Assembly (NCBI GenBank): GCA_016936975.1
Contig: JAFGWU010000082.1
Coordinates: 83,025-147,024 of the forward strand
DNA length: 64,000 nt
Direction of reading: 5' to 3'
From: Bacteroidales bacterium
GTDB lineage: Bacteria > Bacteroidota > Bacteroidia > Bacteroidales > GCA-2748055
The notes below the pieces were generated by a model. It saw only the letters and a list, made by a program, of their open reading frames with translations, was not told where the DNA came from and ran no database searches. Made by a program: the position numbers and the translations under genes. Of the stretch, positions 35,286 to 45,165 are shown one piece after another. Each line of letters begins with the position of its first letter. The stretch's first letter is position 1.

Positions 35286-36845
35286 CTACCCTGTCACCTT
35301 CAGCTGAATGATGGATTTGGCCGGGACAACCAGTTCGATCCGGTTCTTCCTTATTCGAACATCCTCAAGGGTTACGGGCTTCACAACATCCTTTTTCTCG
35401 AAGGTATTATGGGAATTAGTGGCAGGGGCCGTAAGGATATTTCCCGTAACCTTCCCGTAATCACCTCCCCTTAATTCGATTTCCATTTCAACTTTCCGGT
35501 TCGGATCGATGTTCACAATCGAGATGTTCACCTGTTCGTTTTCCGATTTTGAGCTCGAAACGCTGATTGCAGGCAGGGAGCGTCCATTGTAGGAATATTC
35601 GGGCGTATCCAGGACCTGTGGCAGGAGCAGGGCATCGTGGTGTTCCTTGTAAAGGTCAAACACGTGGTAGGTTGGAGTTACCAGCATCTCCTTATCCTTT
35701 GTAAATATGAGAGCCTGCAGTACGTTGATCGTCTGCGCAATATTGGCCATCTCGATCCGTTCACACCGCTCATTCAGGTAATTGAGGGTAAGCGCGGCCA
35801 CGAAGGCATCCCTGAGGGTGTTTTGCTGGAACAGGAATCCCGGATTAGTGCCCGGTTCCACATCATACCAGGTACCCCATTCATCAAAAATGAGTCCGAT
35901 CCTGCCAACTGGATCATACTGATCCATAATGGTGATGTGCCGGTCGAGGGTCCGCTCAATGGAGAGGCACCGCCTCAGGATATCAAAATAGAGCTCTTCC
36001 CCGAACTCCGTCGCCGATCCTTTATCCCTCCAGTTGGTAGTGTAGTAGTGAAGGGAAATGCCGTCCATGAGGTTATGCGGAATGTTCTTCATGAGGGTTT
36101 CGGTCCAGTTCAAATCTTCCGAATTGGCACCTCCGGCAATCCGGTAGAGCCTGTTCCGGCCATAGTTACGGCAATAGGTGGCAAAACGCCTGTACTGGTC
36201 GGCATAGAACTCGGCGGTCATGTGTCCGCCGCACCCCCAGTTCTCGTTTCCGATCCCCCAGAACCTCACGCCCCAGGGCTCCTCACGTCCGTTCAAACGT
36301 CTCAGGTCAGCCATGGGACTGATACCGTCGAAATTCAAGTATTCCACCCATTGCGACATCTCCTTAACCGTTCCGCTGCCTAAGTTTCCGCAGATATAGG
36401 GTTCTGTGCCAAGCTGTTCACAGAGATCCATGAACTCGTGCGTGCCGAAGCTGTTATCCTCGGTCACGCCGCCCCAATGGGTATTGACCATCTTTGGCCG
36501 CTCCGAAGCCGGCCCGATACCGTCCATCCAGTGGTACTCATCGGCGAAACAGCCGCCAGGCCAGCGAAGGTTCGGAATATCGATCTTTCTGAGGGCATCC
36601 ACCACATCATTGCGGATGCCGTTGGTATTCGGGATGGACGAATCCTTTCCAACCCAGAAGCCACCATATATGCAGTGACCGAGATGCTCCGAGAAGTGAC
36701 CGTATATGTGCCGGCTTATGATATGCTCGCCCTGGTCAGTATTGATGACCAGGGAAGCCTGCTGTCCGCTCAGGGTCATGGAAAGAAAAAAGGCGGCCAC
36801 CACAGGCAGTGCCGTGTTGGCAAAAGAGGTTCTTTGTCGTTTCAT
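35286..36845 (-). CDS. GH51 alpha-L-arabinofuranosidase, paralogue 2
   Basis: 519 residues with a signal peptide (to LSGQQ). GH51 landmarks: [39 protein letters not shown], acid/base Glu in [15 protein letters not shown], nucleophile Glu in [11 protein letters not shown]. It is clearly a distant paralogue of the GH51 two genes downstream: motifs are shared but side sequences differ, so the two probably act on different linkages or polymers rather than arising from a recent duplication. It is first in the operon, after about 300 bases without genes. Confidence 0.94.
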   Translation of the reverse strand: MKRQRTSFANTALPVVAAFFLSMTLSGQQASLVINTDQGEHIISRHIYGHFSEHLGHCIYGGFWVGKDSSIPNTNGIRNDVVDALRKIDIPNLRWPGGCFADEYHWMDGIGPASERPKMVNTHWGGVTEDNSFGTHEFMDLCEQLGTEPYICGNLGSGTVKEMSQWVEYLNFDGISPMADLRRLNGREEPWGVRFWGIGNENWGCGGHMTAEFYADQYRRFATYCRNYGRNRLYRIAGGANSEDLNWTETLMKNIPHNLMDGISLHYYTTNWRDKGSATEFGEELYFDILRRCLSIERTLDRHITIMDQYDPVGRIGLIFDEWGTWYDVEPGTNPGFLFQQNTLRDAFVAALTLNYLNERCERIEMANIAQTINVLQALIFTKDKEMLVTPTYHVFDLYKEHHDALLLPQVLDTPEYSYNGRSLPAISVSSSKSENEQVNISIVNIDPNRKVEMEIELRGGDYGKVTGNILTAPATNSHNTFEKKDVVKPVTLEDVRIRKNRIELVVPAKSIIQLKVTG

Positions 36846-37109
36846 GGGATATGTTTTAAAGGTTCATTTATAAATCGGATGCAGAATAAAAACTGCCTGT
36901 AAAATAATTAAAATTTTCCACCTGACTAAATTAACCTGAATTAAGATTCCGGGCAAGCGGTCCATGTCCTTTAACATCAGATCTTTTTTTTCAGGAAGAG
37001 GAAGAAGGGAACCGAATAAAACGGCTTGAACAATTCGGGAGAATGCACCCTGAAGATTGTCCGTCCAGCATAAAGGTTTCCTTCCCGGGAAAAGATCTCC
37101 ACAAAGTAT

Positions 37110-37117
37110 TACCTTTG
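37110..37117 (+). promoter_or_regulatory. -7 promoter box of the deaminase gene
   Basis: TACCTTTG followed by C matches TAnnTTTG(C) exactly, 27 bases before the ATG at 37144. No clear -33 element is visible. It supports the start at 37144 rather than the longer frame from 37057, which would begin upstream of the promoter. The rest of 36846-37109 shows nothing I can assign. Confidence 0.5.
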
Positions 37118-37143
37118 CTAACCGTAATCAAACCTGTTCATCG

Positions 37144-37614
37144 ATGGACCGTGGTAAATTCATGCAGATTGCATACGAGGAGGCCATGTACGGCATGGAA
37201 CATAATCATGGAGGACCATTCGGTGCCGTGGTTGTAATCGGTAATAAGATTGTCGGACGCGGACACAATACTGTGATCCATAGTAACGATCCAACAGCGC
37301 ATGCCGAGATCAATGCCATCCGTGACGCTTCAGGAAAACTTGGACGTTACCATCTGGAAGATGCGGAGATATATACTACCTGCGAACCCTGCCCCATGTG
37401 CCTTTCGGCAATTTACTGGGCAAAAATCAGGGCGGTATACTATGTCCTGGACCGTTTTGATGCCGAAAAGATCGGATTCAATGATCATTATATCTATAAT
37501 GAACTCTCTGCCCCTCCTGAGCTCAGAGCAGTAAAATTTGTAAAGATTGAAGATAACCGGGTCAGAAAACTTCCGGAAACCTGGCTGAAAAAAGATGACA
37601 GGCTAACGTACTGA
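37144..37614 (+). CDS. Nucleoside/guanine deaminase (cytidine-deaminase fold)
   Basis: About 156 residues from MDRGKFMQIAYEEAMYGMEHNHGGPFGAVVV. Zinc-binding motifs are intact: HAEINAIRD (His and catalytic Glu) and TTCEPCPMCLSAIYWAKI (two Cys). FDAEKIGFNDHYIYNEL near residue 112 and the C-terminal LPETWLKKD resemble guanine deaminases of the GuaD type more than tRNA adenosine deaminases. It is cytoplasmic. The 3' end overlaps the convergent esterase gene by 12 bases. Confidence 0.9.
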   Translation: MDRGKFMQIAYEEAMYGMEHNHGGPFGAVVVIGNKIVGRGHNTVIHSNDPTAHAEINAIRDASGKLGRYHLEDAEIYTTCEPCPMCLSAIYWAKIRAVYYVLDRFDAEKIGFNDHYIYNELSAPPELRAVKFVKIEDNRVRKLPETWLKKDDRLTY

Positions 37615-38436
37615 TTCCATCCACTTCGCACAGAGCAGGGGCCATCTCTCACCTGCCGCATTTCCCGGTCTCAGGCCGTACCCGTGTCCTCCGGCCGGAA
37701 GCATATGCAGTTCGGCAGGAATGCCCGCATCCCTCAGGGCGCCGGTCATGACCAGTGCACTGTTGCCGTACTTATCATCAATCGTCCCGAAAAGAAACAT
37801 CGGCGGTGTTTCCCCTGTAATGGTCAGCTCGGGAGTAAGGGTTCTGCCGGGACCATGGTCAAGATAGGCCGGGTAGATCAGCACCGTAAAATCGGGGCGG
37901 CAAGACAATTCATCCAGATGGTCAACCGGTTCGTAGGTTTTTTCATTGAAGCGCGTGGAAGCCCGGGCCGAAAGACTTCCCCCTGCAGAGAATCCCAGTA
38001 CCCCAACCTTCCCTGATGCACCGGTCCGGCTCCTGGCAATGCGCAGCGCACGCTGGACATCCTGAAGGGCCCCCTCCTGCTTCTGCGGCACCCGGTACTG
38101 CAACACGAAGGCTTTGTACCCAAGCGTATTGAGCCACTCCGCAATCTCATAGCCCTCCTTGTCGATGGAAAGGATGTTGTAGGCCCCTCCCGGGCATATC
38201 ACCACCGACGATCCGTTAAAAGCTCCCTCCTCAGGAATGAACTCAACAACCATGGGATTGGTCACATCTGTAAGCCTGGTCGTATTTCCGCTCCGGTTGG
38301 AATCCACCACGGCAGGATGCTTCGGCTCCGTCTCCCCGGGAACCGCCCCCGGCCATAAATATATCGTATCGACCTGCTGGGCTGAAAGGGATATGTAAAT
38401 AAATATCAGGACAAAAAATGAAATTAATGGTTTCAT
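37603..38436 (-). CDS. Exported alpha/beta-hydrolase, acetylxylan-esterase-like
   Basis: 277 residues with a signal peptide (through SLSAQ). The opening (IYLWPGAVPGETEPKHPAVV) and the oxyanion region VVICPGGAYNILSIDKEGYEIAEWLN are typical of exported carbohydrate esterases near glycosidases. The catalytic triad is Ser in GFSAGGSLSA, Asp in the PAYLDHG to DDKYGNS region, and His in AGGHGYGLRPG. A role in de-acetylating plant polysaccharide is inferred from family and from the arabinan genes next door. Confidence 0.88.
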   Translation of the reverse strand: MKPLISFFVLIFIYISLSAQQVDTIYLWPGAVPGETEPKHPAVVDSNRSGNTTRLTDVTNPMVVEFIPEEGAFNGSSVVICPGGAYNILSIDKEGYEIAEWLNTLGYKAFVLQYRVPQKQEGALQDVQRALRIARSRTGASGKVGVLGFSAGGSLSARASTRFNEKTYEPVDHLDELSCRPDFTVLIYPAYLDHGPGRTLTPELTITGETPPMFLFGTIDDKYGNSALVMTGALRDAGIPAELHMLPAGGHGYGLRPGNAAGERWPLLCAKWMESVR

Positions 38437-38618
38437 GGATTAAGTTTTTTTTCAGAAGCCTGAATATAGCCATTCATCGTCTCTAAAAAAAAGGTTCCGC
38501 TTAAAATTTCAGCGTTGCAGTTCCGGTCAAGGATTTTTTAATTAGATTTTGTAATATTGCATGCTGATTTTTTTGCCGGCGGATTACCAGGATGCCGATC
38601 ACAAAAGAATTTTAAAAA

Positions 38619-38691
38619 GCCTCTTTAGCTCAGTCGGTAGAGCAGCTCATTCGTAATGAGCAGGTCGTGGGTTCGAGTCCCATGAGAGGCT
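38619..38691 (+). tRNA. tRNA-Thr (anticodon CGT)
   Basis: A complete cloverleaf: acceptor GCCTCTT pairs with GAGAGGC, D-arm with AGCTCAGTCGGTAGAGC, anticodon arm GCTCA-TTCGTAA-TGAGC with CGT at the centre, and T-arm with GGTTCGAGTCC. No CCA is encoded. A CTCAAGG tandem repeat follows. Confidence 0.95.
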
Positions 38692-38692
38692 C

Positions 38693-38731
38693 AGGGGTTA
38701 AGACTCAAGGCTCAAGGCTCAGGGCTCAATG
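38693..38731 (+). repeat. CTCAAGG-type 7-bp tandem repeat after tRNA-Thr
   Basis: GACTCAAGGCTCAAGGCTCA and a further unit follow two bases after the tRNA. The rest of 38437-38871 (434 bases without a protein gene) shows only the tRNA and no further feature I can support. Confidence 0.5.
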
Positions 38732-38871
38732 TTTAAAGTTTGGGGGGATTGGTTAGGGGGATGCATTGCGCGGAGATACAGGAAAAGCCCGGTTCTAACA
38801 AATCGCAGTTATTGCACAATAAGATAAGAGAGGTTCCTTTCGGCAAATACGCCAGTCAATTCGTGATTTTC

Positions 38872-40719
38872 ATGATTAATAAATACAGATATACTTTGTC
38901 CGGCAGTTTGTTTATGTTAACCACATTTATGATGCTCGCCGGATGCAGTGGTTCCCGCAGCTATTCCATTGACGGTGAACGGATGACCTGGCACACCATT
39001 ACCATTTCCTTTGAAGGTCTCCGGCTATCAGAAGAGGGCGACTCCAATCCGTTCCTCAACTACCGGCTCATGGTCGATTTCATGCACGGTGATGACACCA
39101 TTACCGTTCCCGGTTTTTTCGCTGCCGACGGTCGTGCAGCAAAGAGCGGCTCTTCAGCGGGGTCCGTCTGGCAGGTACGTTTCAAGCCCTGGAAGGAAGG
39201 GGAGTGGCATTTTAAAGCCTCTTTCAGAAAGGGCCCGGACATCGCAATAAGTACCGATTCACGGGCGGGATCTGCCACAGCCTTTGACGGTGCGTCCGGT
39301 CGATTTTTCATCGGACCTACCGATAAATCGGGCCGTGACTTCCGGGCACACGGCCGCCTCGAATATACAGGGGAGCGATACCTCCGTTTTGCCGAGTCGG
39401 GTGACTATTTCCTGAAAGGCGGCGCCGACAGTCCCGAAAATTTCCTGGCTTACCATGAGTTTGACGGAACATTATACAATGGCAACAATCAGCGACGGAT
39501 GGGCGAGGATCATCCCAATGCGGATTTGCACCATTACCGTTCCCATGTTCAGGACTGGAAATCCGGGGACCCGTTATGGAGAGAGGATAAAGGTAAAGGG
39601 ATTATCGGGGCACTAAATTACCTGGCATCGGAAGGGATGAACTCGGTCTACTTCCTTACAATGAATGTGGACGGTGATGGAGAGGATGTTTGGCCTTGGA
39701 CCTCACCGGAAGAGCGCTACCGGTTCGACTGTTCCAAACTCGACCAGTGGGAGATAGTGTTCAGCCACATGGAGCAGATGGGCATCATGATGCATATGGT
39801 CCTGCAGGAAACGGAGAACGAATGCCTTCTGGATTCAGGAAAACTCGGTCTCCAGCGCAAACTGTATCTTCGTGAGCTGATCGCCCGCTTCTCACACCAC
39901 CTGGCCGTCACCTGGAACATCGGAGAGGAGAATGGCCCTGCATCCTGGACGCCATTGGGACAGACCGTTGCCGACCGGAAGGAAATGATGCGCTATATTC
40001 GGAATACCAATCCCTGGAACAGTTTCATTGTAGTGCATACCCATTCTGCCGATCCGGATCACTCTGCCTTGATTGAACCGTTCCTGGGATTTGAGAATCT
40101 TGACGGGCCCTCCCTTCAGCTTCATAAGCCAGCTATCGTTCACAATTATACCAGGAAATGGATATCGCTTTCTGAAAAACAAGGAAAACAATGGGTGGTC
40201 TGCCTGGATGAAATCGGACCCTACTGGATGGGGGTAATGCCCGATAAAAATGATCCGTTACACGATACCATCCGCAGGGAAGTTCTATGGGGAAACCTGA
40301 TGGCGGGTGGAGCAGGGGTGGAATGGTATTTCGGATACCGTTATGACCATGCCGACCTCAACTGCGAAGATTGGAGAAGCAGGGAACATATGTGGAAGCA
40401 GACCCGCATAGCTCTTGGTTTCTTCCGGGGGTATCTGCCCTTCCGGGAGATGAACGCTCATGACGAGCTGACGGACAACGGTTACTGTCTTGCCTCCCCG
40501 GGAAAGATTTATGCCATCTACCTCCCTTACGGCGGAACCTGCTCTCTCAACCTCTCATCCCATCCCGACAGGTATGCAGTATTCTGGTTCAATCCCCGCA
40601 GGGAAGGCTCCCTTCTGCCGGGCACCATCACCACACTTCAGGGCGGAGCTGACATGCAGATAGGTTTACCCCCTGAAGATACCGACAGGGATTGGGTATG
40701 CCTCGTCAGAAGGCTCTGA
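38872..40719 (+). CDS. DUF5060-domain glycosidase-like lipoprotein
   Basis: About 615 residues from MINKYRYTLSGSLF, with lipobox LAGC; the frame is open 44 codons further up but lacks a signal there. N-terminal DUF5060 domain (about 30-130: WHTITISFEGL, FPVFxx-type WQVRFKPWKEGEWHFKASFRKGP), then a barrel similar to DUF4038/apiosidase-type hydrolases with FLKGGADSPENFLAYHEFDGTL, candidate acid/base Glu in TWNIGEENGP and candidate nucleophile in VCLDEIGPYWMG, and a C-terminal collagen-binding-like domain. It probably trims complex plant glycans; the exact sugar is unknown. It is convergent with the M14 peptidase, 7 bases apart. Confidence 0.85.
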   Translation: MINKYRYTLSGSLFMLTTFMMLAGCSGSRSYSIDGERMTWHTITISFEGLRLSEEGDSNPFLNYRLMVDFMHGDDTITVPGFFAADGRAAKSGSSAGSVWQVRFKPWKEGEWHFKASFRKGPDIAISTDSRAGSATAFDGASGRFFIGPTDKSGRDFRAHGRLEYTGERYLRFAESGDYFLKGGADSPENFLAYHEFDGTLYNGNNQRRMGEDHPNADLHHYRSHVQDWKSGDPLWREDKGKGIIGALNYLASEGMNSVYFLTMNVDGDGEDVWPWTSPEERYRFDCSKLDQWEIVFSHMEQMGIMMHMVLQETENECLLDSGKLGLQRKLYLRELIARFSHHLAVTWNIGEENGPASWTPLGQTVADRKEMMRYIRNTNPWNSFIVVHTHSADPDHSALIEPFLGFENLDGPSLQLHKPAIVHNYTRKWISLSEKQGKQWVVCLDEIGPYWMGVMPDKNDPLHDTIRREVLWGNLMAGGAGVEWYFGYRYDHADLNCEDWRSREHMWKQTRIALGFFRGYLPFREMNAHDELTDNGYCLASPGKIYAIYLPYGGTCSLNLSSHPDRYAVFWFNPRREGSLLPGTITTLQGGADMQIGLPPEDTDRDWVCLVRRL

Positions 40720-40726
40720 TTAAATA

Positions 40727-43372
40727 TCAAAGCTGTTCCAGGAGCAGTGCATTGAAAAGAAGCTTGAACGACGACTGGGTGGAGGCCCTGAACTGGGGAT
40801 TGAATCCGTAAAGGACGAATTGTCCCTTTCCCTTCCTCATCCAGATCATGGCGGCTTTGTTCCCGACCTTTTCCTCACCGGCAGCGTAACCGCTCAATAA
40901 AATATCCTTCTCGGGATAGGTCCCGATCACCCGTCGATCGGTATCGAACATCGGTATTCCGGTTCGGAATACCGGCCTGCCCCTTGAAAAAATTCCGATC
41001 TGTTCCGGCATCCCCAGTGTCAGCGGATGATCCTGCAGAATATTGAGCTTCATCAGGCTTCCGGGGATATACAATCCATCATTCCGGAGATTCTCAGAGA
41101 TGTCACTGAAGGGCAGTTCAAACTCTTCCTCTTCATCCTTGCTTTTTTTGATCTTCAGGATTCCCTCAAAGAGGTTCGCCGACCGTCCCCATGCGATAAT
41201 GATACCCCCCTTGTCCACAAAGGTCATCAGGTTCTCCAGTCCCTCTTTCTCCATACCCTTCACGTAATCGGGATGATAACTGCTCATGGAATAATCATCC
41301 CCCGACTTTCGTTTGCCCGTCATCAGCACGTTCTTATCATTGTCGGGAAAAACAACCACATCAAAATCCGCTGCCAGGTCTGTTTCCTTGAAATCGCCCG
41401 GACGCAAAACTGTATAGGGAATGTGAAAACGGTCGAACAGAAAACGCGTCCATCCGGCATCCATGTCGTGGAACCAGGTTTCAACCAGGGCGATGCGGGG
41501 CATCACCAGGGGTTCCGACTGCATATCACTTTTATCTGTAACGGGGATGGCCCTGAAGGATATCTCCTCCATCACAGCGTTCCAGGATTCCTTGTCGGCA
41601 GGATCATAAAATGTGATAAAGCTACCGGCACCGACCGGTTTACCCCCGACCTCCATAGATTTCGTGAGCCGTTCCACCTTTATTCCCTTGCCCGCGGCAT
41701 TAAAAGCAGCACGGAAGGATTCATTGTAATTTACAGGAAAACAGACCGCATAGATCTCATCCTTCAGTGGCTCAGTCAGAGAATATTCATCCTCAATTTC
41801 AGACAGAACCGCTTCCAGTTCCGGGCTTTGCACATCGATCCCGTACGACTTCACCTGCCTGTGCAGGGGCAGGGACCAGCTGGTAATATCATACGGCCTG
41901 ATCAGCTCTCCTCCCGGCGTGTAGTGCCGTTCGGGGAACTCCTGCACCTCCATCACCTCCTTGATGAAAGATCTGAAAGGCTGTGCCAGGGGGATTACGA
42001 CATCTCCGGCTTTGAATATCCTGCCTTCCAGAAGAATATCACCGGTCAATTCATAACACCGCACTCCGTGTTCTTTCATCAGGTTGACGATACCGGGCAG
42101 TTCTCCCTGGTCGTGCTGTTCAAGCGGCATAATATAGTAGTAAGGCGTAGCGGTTTTCCCTTTGTTAACCTCCTTCACGCAGAGGGCATTTCGGAACCGG
42201 AGGATCTCTTCCCGGTGCAGGGAGGCGGTTTTCAGGATCGACATGGTGGTGGCAATCTCATATTCCACGATATCCCCCAGTCTCCACCAGCCCCCTTCCC
42301 AGGGCAGAAGCATGTTGGTGCTCTTTTTGTATTCGGCCAGTCCTTTCCCACCGGCCGAAAGCTCGGTGGGCTCCACATAAACCGGTGTAGCATCCCTGAC
42401 GCTGGCCATCTCGGTAAGAAATCCAATTACATTCTTCCAGATACAGGTCTCCGTGGAACCGGGCCAGTAATCGTCAAACAAGTAGCGTTGTGTTACCCCT
42501 GCCAGGTTATCCCGGGTCAGGTCGTTCACCATGTTCTGTCCGAAAATCCCTGACCAGGTGAATATCCCCGCATCCACATTCTCCGCTATCGGGTCATTGG
42601 TGGGAGGAACAAACAGGCGTGCTCCTGTAGAGCCCATCTGGTGTTTCTCCACCATCACCTGGGGAAACCAGGTAAGGTTATATATCGCCGCAATCGCTTT
42701 ATTATCCTCCTGGGAAAGGGTCACAAAATCGCGGTTATTATCGTGACCGACATATTTGTGATAAACACCGGGCAGGGAAGCTCCCTCATACCGGGTGCCC
42801 TTATACTTATTATAATTCTTTACCACCATATCCATGCCGTCGGGATTGTGGCACGGCACCATCATAAAAACCACATCATTGAGCCACCTGAGTTTTGCTG
42901 GATCATTGGTGGTAACCAAGTCATAGGCAATGAGCGGGGCCGACTGCGATGGGCCCACCTCGGTGGAGTGCATGGAGAGCGTAGCCAGCACGAACACTTT
43001 CCCTTCCGTCACCATCGATTCCAGCACACCCTCCGAAATATCGGGATTCAGAGCCAGTTCCCGGTTTACCGTTTTCAGTTCTTCGAGCCTGGAGATATTC
43101 TCTTCCGCGGAAAAGAAGGCGATATAGATCGGACGACCTTCCGGGGAGTATCCGATCATTTCCATTTTCAGCTTCGGAGAAACAGCATCAATTTTCTGAA
43201 GATATTCAATCATCTGTTCATAATCAAACAGCATCCGGTCTGCTCCGGGCTTAAAACCAAAAAACGATTCCGGGGTAATAAGACTATTTTCCTGTGCGGC
43301 AACAGTCCATTCGAAAAACAGGAGATTTACAAGCATCAGTCCGATGATGCCACCTGTTCGGAGATATTTCAT
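40727..43372 (-). CDS. M14-family zinc carboxypeptidase, exported
   Basis: 881 residues with a signal peptide ending near WTVAAQE. The catalytic part (about 35-360) has zinc ligands HSTE (in LATLSMHSTEVGP), VPCHNPDGMDM, the substrate-binding GHDNNRDF and a third His candidate in VEKHQMGS. The long C-terminal half includes a Rossmann-like glutaminase/DJ-1-type region from about residue 625 (ALVETWFHDMDAGWTRFLFDRFHIPY), as in the large exported M14 peptidases of Bacteroidota. It degrades peptides for nutrition, by inference. Single gene. Confidence 0.9.
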   Translation of the reverse strand: MKYLRTGGIIGLMLVNLLFFEWTVAAQENSLITPESFFGFKPGADRMLFDYEQMIEYLQKIDAVSPKLKMEMIGYSPEGRPIYIAFFSAEENISRLEELKTVNRELALNPDISEGVLESMVTEGKVFVLATLSMHSTEVGPSQSAPLIAYDLVTTNDPAKLRWLNDVVFMMVPCHNPDGMDMVVKNYNKYKGTRYEGASLPGVYHKYVGHDNNRDFVTLSQEDNKAIAAIYNLTWFPQVMVEKHQMGSTGARLFVPPTNDPIAENVDAGIFTWSGIFGQNMVNDLTRDNLAGVTQRYLFDDYWPGSTETCIWKNVIGFLTEMASVRDATPVYVEPTELSAGGKGLAEYKKSTNMLLPWEGGWWRLGDIVEYEIATTMSILKTASLHREEILRFRNALCVKEVNKGKTATPYYYIMPLEQHDQGELPGIVNLMKEHGVRCYELTGDILLEGRIFKAGDVVIPLAQPFRSFIKEVMEVQEFPERHYTPGGELIRPYDITSWSLPLHRQVKSYGIDVQSPELEAVLSEIEDEYSLTEPLKDEIYAVCFPVNYNESFRAAFNAAGKGIKVERLTKSMEVGGKPVGAGSFITFYDPADKESWNAVMEEISFRAIPVTDKSDMQSEPLVMPRIALVETWFHDMDAGWTRFLFDRFHIPYTVLRPGDFKETDLAADFDVVVFPDNDKNVLMTGKRKSGDDYSMSSYHPDYVKGMEKEGLENLMTFVDKGGIIIAWGRSANLFEGILKIKKSKDEEEEFELPFSDISENLRNDGLYIPGSLMKLNILQDHPLTLGMPEQIGIFSRGRPVFRTGIPMFDTDRRVIGTYPEKDILLSGYAAGEEKVGNKAAMIWMRKGKGQFVLYGFNPQFRASTQSSFKLLFNALLLEQL

Positions 43373-43528
43373 GGGTTCTGGAATTAATGGGACAATAAGG
43401 ATGTTTATGAAACATTTTCTACAATTTCTAAAAATAGTAAAAGTACCGTTATCCCGTGCACCTTCCGATACCCATTTCCAATTTCCAATGAATTTAATTA
43501 ATAAATAAACTGGTTATTGATTATTGAC

Positions 43529-44890
43529 TCACCTGTTCACCCACACCGTTTTCACATTTACAAACTCCCGTATCCCTTCCAGGGAGAGTTCCCGGCCGAA
43601 TCCCGACCGTTTGACGCCGCCAAAGGGGAGCCTGGGGTCTGATTTCACCATCCCGTTGACAAATACCGAGCCCTCTTCCGCACCCTCGATGAACAGGCGC
43701 GCGTGGTGCTCCGATTCCGTAAAGACCTGTATTCCCAATCCGTAAACCGATTTATTTGAAAGCTCAAGGGCATCACCCGGTGAACTGACAATTGTTACGG
43801 CAAAAACGGGTCCGAACACTTCTTCGTCAAAAACAGGCATACCGGGATTAACCCTCGACAGGACAGTGGGCTCGAAAAAGGCATCTTTTCTCTTCCCTCC
43901 GTACAGAAGCTCTGCTCCCATTTCAACGGACCGGTTAACCTGGCGCTCCACCTCTTTTGCCTGGGCTACGGATGAAAGTGTGGCAAGCCGGGTCCGTTCA
44001 TCCATCGGATCCCCTGTAACCACTTCCCTCAGCTGTTCCATCAGGGAGGATATAAATGCATCTGAAATACCCTTCTGCAGGATAAACCGTTTTGCTGCAA
44101 TACAGCTTTGTCCCCCGTTCTGAAGTCTCGCCTCCAGGGCTACCCTGACGGCATAGTCGAGATGGGCATCGTTCAGGACCACGAAAGCGTTGTTGCCTCC
44201 CAGCTCCAGGACACATTTCTTAATATATTTTCCGGCCAGTGCAGCTACGGATGCCCCGGCCCTTTCACTTCCGGTCAGGGTAACCGCCCTCACCGCATCG
44301 TGCCGGATCACCTGTGCCACCTTTCCCGAACCAATCGTCAGATTCTGGAAAACGTCCTTTTCAAATCCTGCATCACGGAACAGTTCTTCGATCCGGATTC
44401 CGCATCCCTGCACGCTGGCAGCATGTTTCAGGAGGGCAGTGTTTCCTGCCATCAGTGCAGGCGCCGCAAAACGGAAAACCTGCCAGAACGGATAGTTCCA
44501 GGGCATGATGGCCAGGATGGTCCCCAAGGGTTGATAGAGGACATAACTGTCATAGGCATCGGATTTGATCAACTTCTTTCTGAGAAACTGTGCTGCATCC
44601 TCCGCATAATACTCGCAAACCCAGGCGCACTTCCTTACCTCGGCAACGGCCTCCCTTACGGGCTTACCCATTTCAAAGGTAATCAGCTCCGCCAGTTCCC
44701 GGCTATGCTCCTTCAGCAAACCGGCAACCTTCAGGATTCGCTCCCTCCGGTATGAAATTGTTGAATTGCGGTATTTCAAAAACGCCATGTGGCCATTCTC
44801 AATGCGCTCCCTCAGGGTCGCATCCGAAAGCTCCCGGTAAGTCACCACCCGCTCCGGTCTGTAAGGATAAACACTTTTCAATAAGGACAT
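43529..44890 (-). CDS. NAD(P)-dependent succinate-semialdehyde dehydrogenase
   Basis: 453 residues, a typical aldehyde dehydrogenase of the short SSADH (GabD/Sad) branch. MPWNYPFWQVFRFAAPALMAGN is the cofactor region, VTLTGSERAGASVAALAGKYIKKCVLELGGNNAFVVL holds the base Glu, NGGQSCIAAKRF the nucleophile Cys, and EEVFGPVFAV the second NAD contact. It oxidises succinate semialdehyde to succinate. No GABA transaminase gene is beside it. It is divergent from the trpB2 leader. Confidence 0.9.
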   Translation of the reverse strand: MSLLKSVYPYRPERVVTYRELSDATLRERIENGHMAFLKYRNSTISYRRERILKVAGLLKEHSRELAELITFEMGKPVREAVAEVRKCAWVCEYYAEDAAQFLRKKLIKSDAYDSYVLYQPLGTILAIMPWNYPFWQVFRFAAPALMAGNTALLKHAASVQGCGIRIEELFRDAGFEKDVFQNLTIGSGKVAQVIRHDAVRAVTLTGSERAGASVAALAGKYIKKCVLELGGNNAFVVLNDAHLDYAVRVALEARLQNGGQSCIAAKRFILQKGISDAFISSLMEQLREVVTGDPMDERTRLATLSSVAQAKEVERQVNRSVEMGAELLYGGKRKDAFFEPTVLSRVNPGMPVFDEEVFGPVFAVTIVSSPGDALELSNKSVYGLGIQVFTESEHHARLFIEGAEEGSVFVNGMVKSDPRLPFGGVKRSGFGRELSLEGIREFVNVKTVWVNR

Positions 44891-45084
44891 CTATTCTGGT
44901 TTTTTATCATATACCGTCATGCAATTTAAATGAATCGCTGCTCTTATCAAAGTTCCTCCATGCATTGTAAAACATAGGGCTTTATTATTTTTTTTAAAAT
45001 ATTTTACATCTTATTATAATAATTTGTTACGATAATATGGATAATAATAAAAAAGTATTTAATTTAGCGGCATTAATTAAAGAA

Positions 45085-45165
45085 ATGAACAGTTACCTGC
45101 ATATGGAATCATGGCGATGGTGGTGGCAAATCACGTACGGGAGATGCAGGCAATATGACGGTTAG
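45085..45165 (+). CDS. trpL: Tryptophan attenuator leader peptide
   Basis: A 26-codon frame too short for routine gene calling, ATG to TAG, that starts MNSYLHM and contains ESWRWWWQ: four Trp codons within five positions (45112-45114, 45118-45126). Tryptophan is the rarest residue, so the run is highly unlikely by chance. The frame ends 26 bases before a strong intrinsic terminator and 94 bases before trpB2. It is the sensor of a trp attenuator: a ribosome stalling at the Trp run leaves downstream RNA free to refold. The symbol trpL is by analogy only. A near-consensus -7 box, TAATTTAG, lies at 45060-45067. Confidence 0.88.
   Translation: MNSYLHMESWRWWWQITYGRCRQYDG

Noticed and set aside
38872..40719. 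DUF5060 gene as part of the arabinan operon
   Set aside because: It is on the opposite strand and separated by the esterase, deaminase and tRNA-Thr; only a loose functional theme is shared.
41027..42553. 508-codon plus-strand open frame
   Set aside because: It is antisense to the M14 peptidase, which has clear catalytic motifs and a signal peptide. The antisense product shows no family character.
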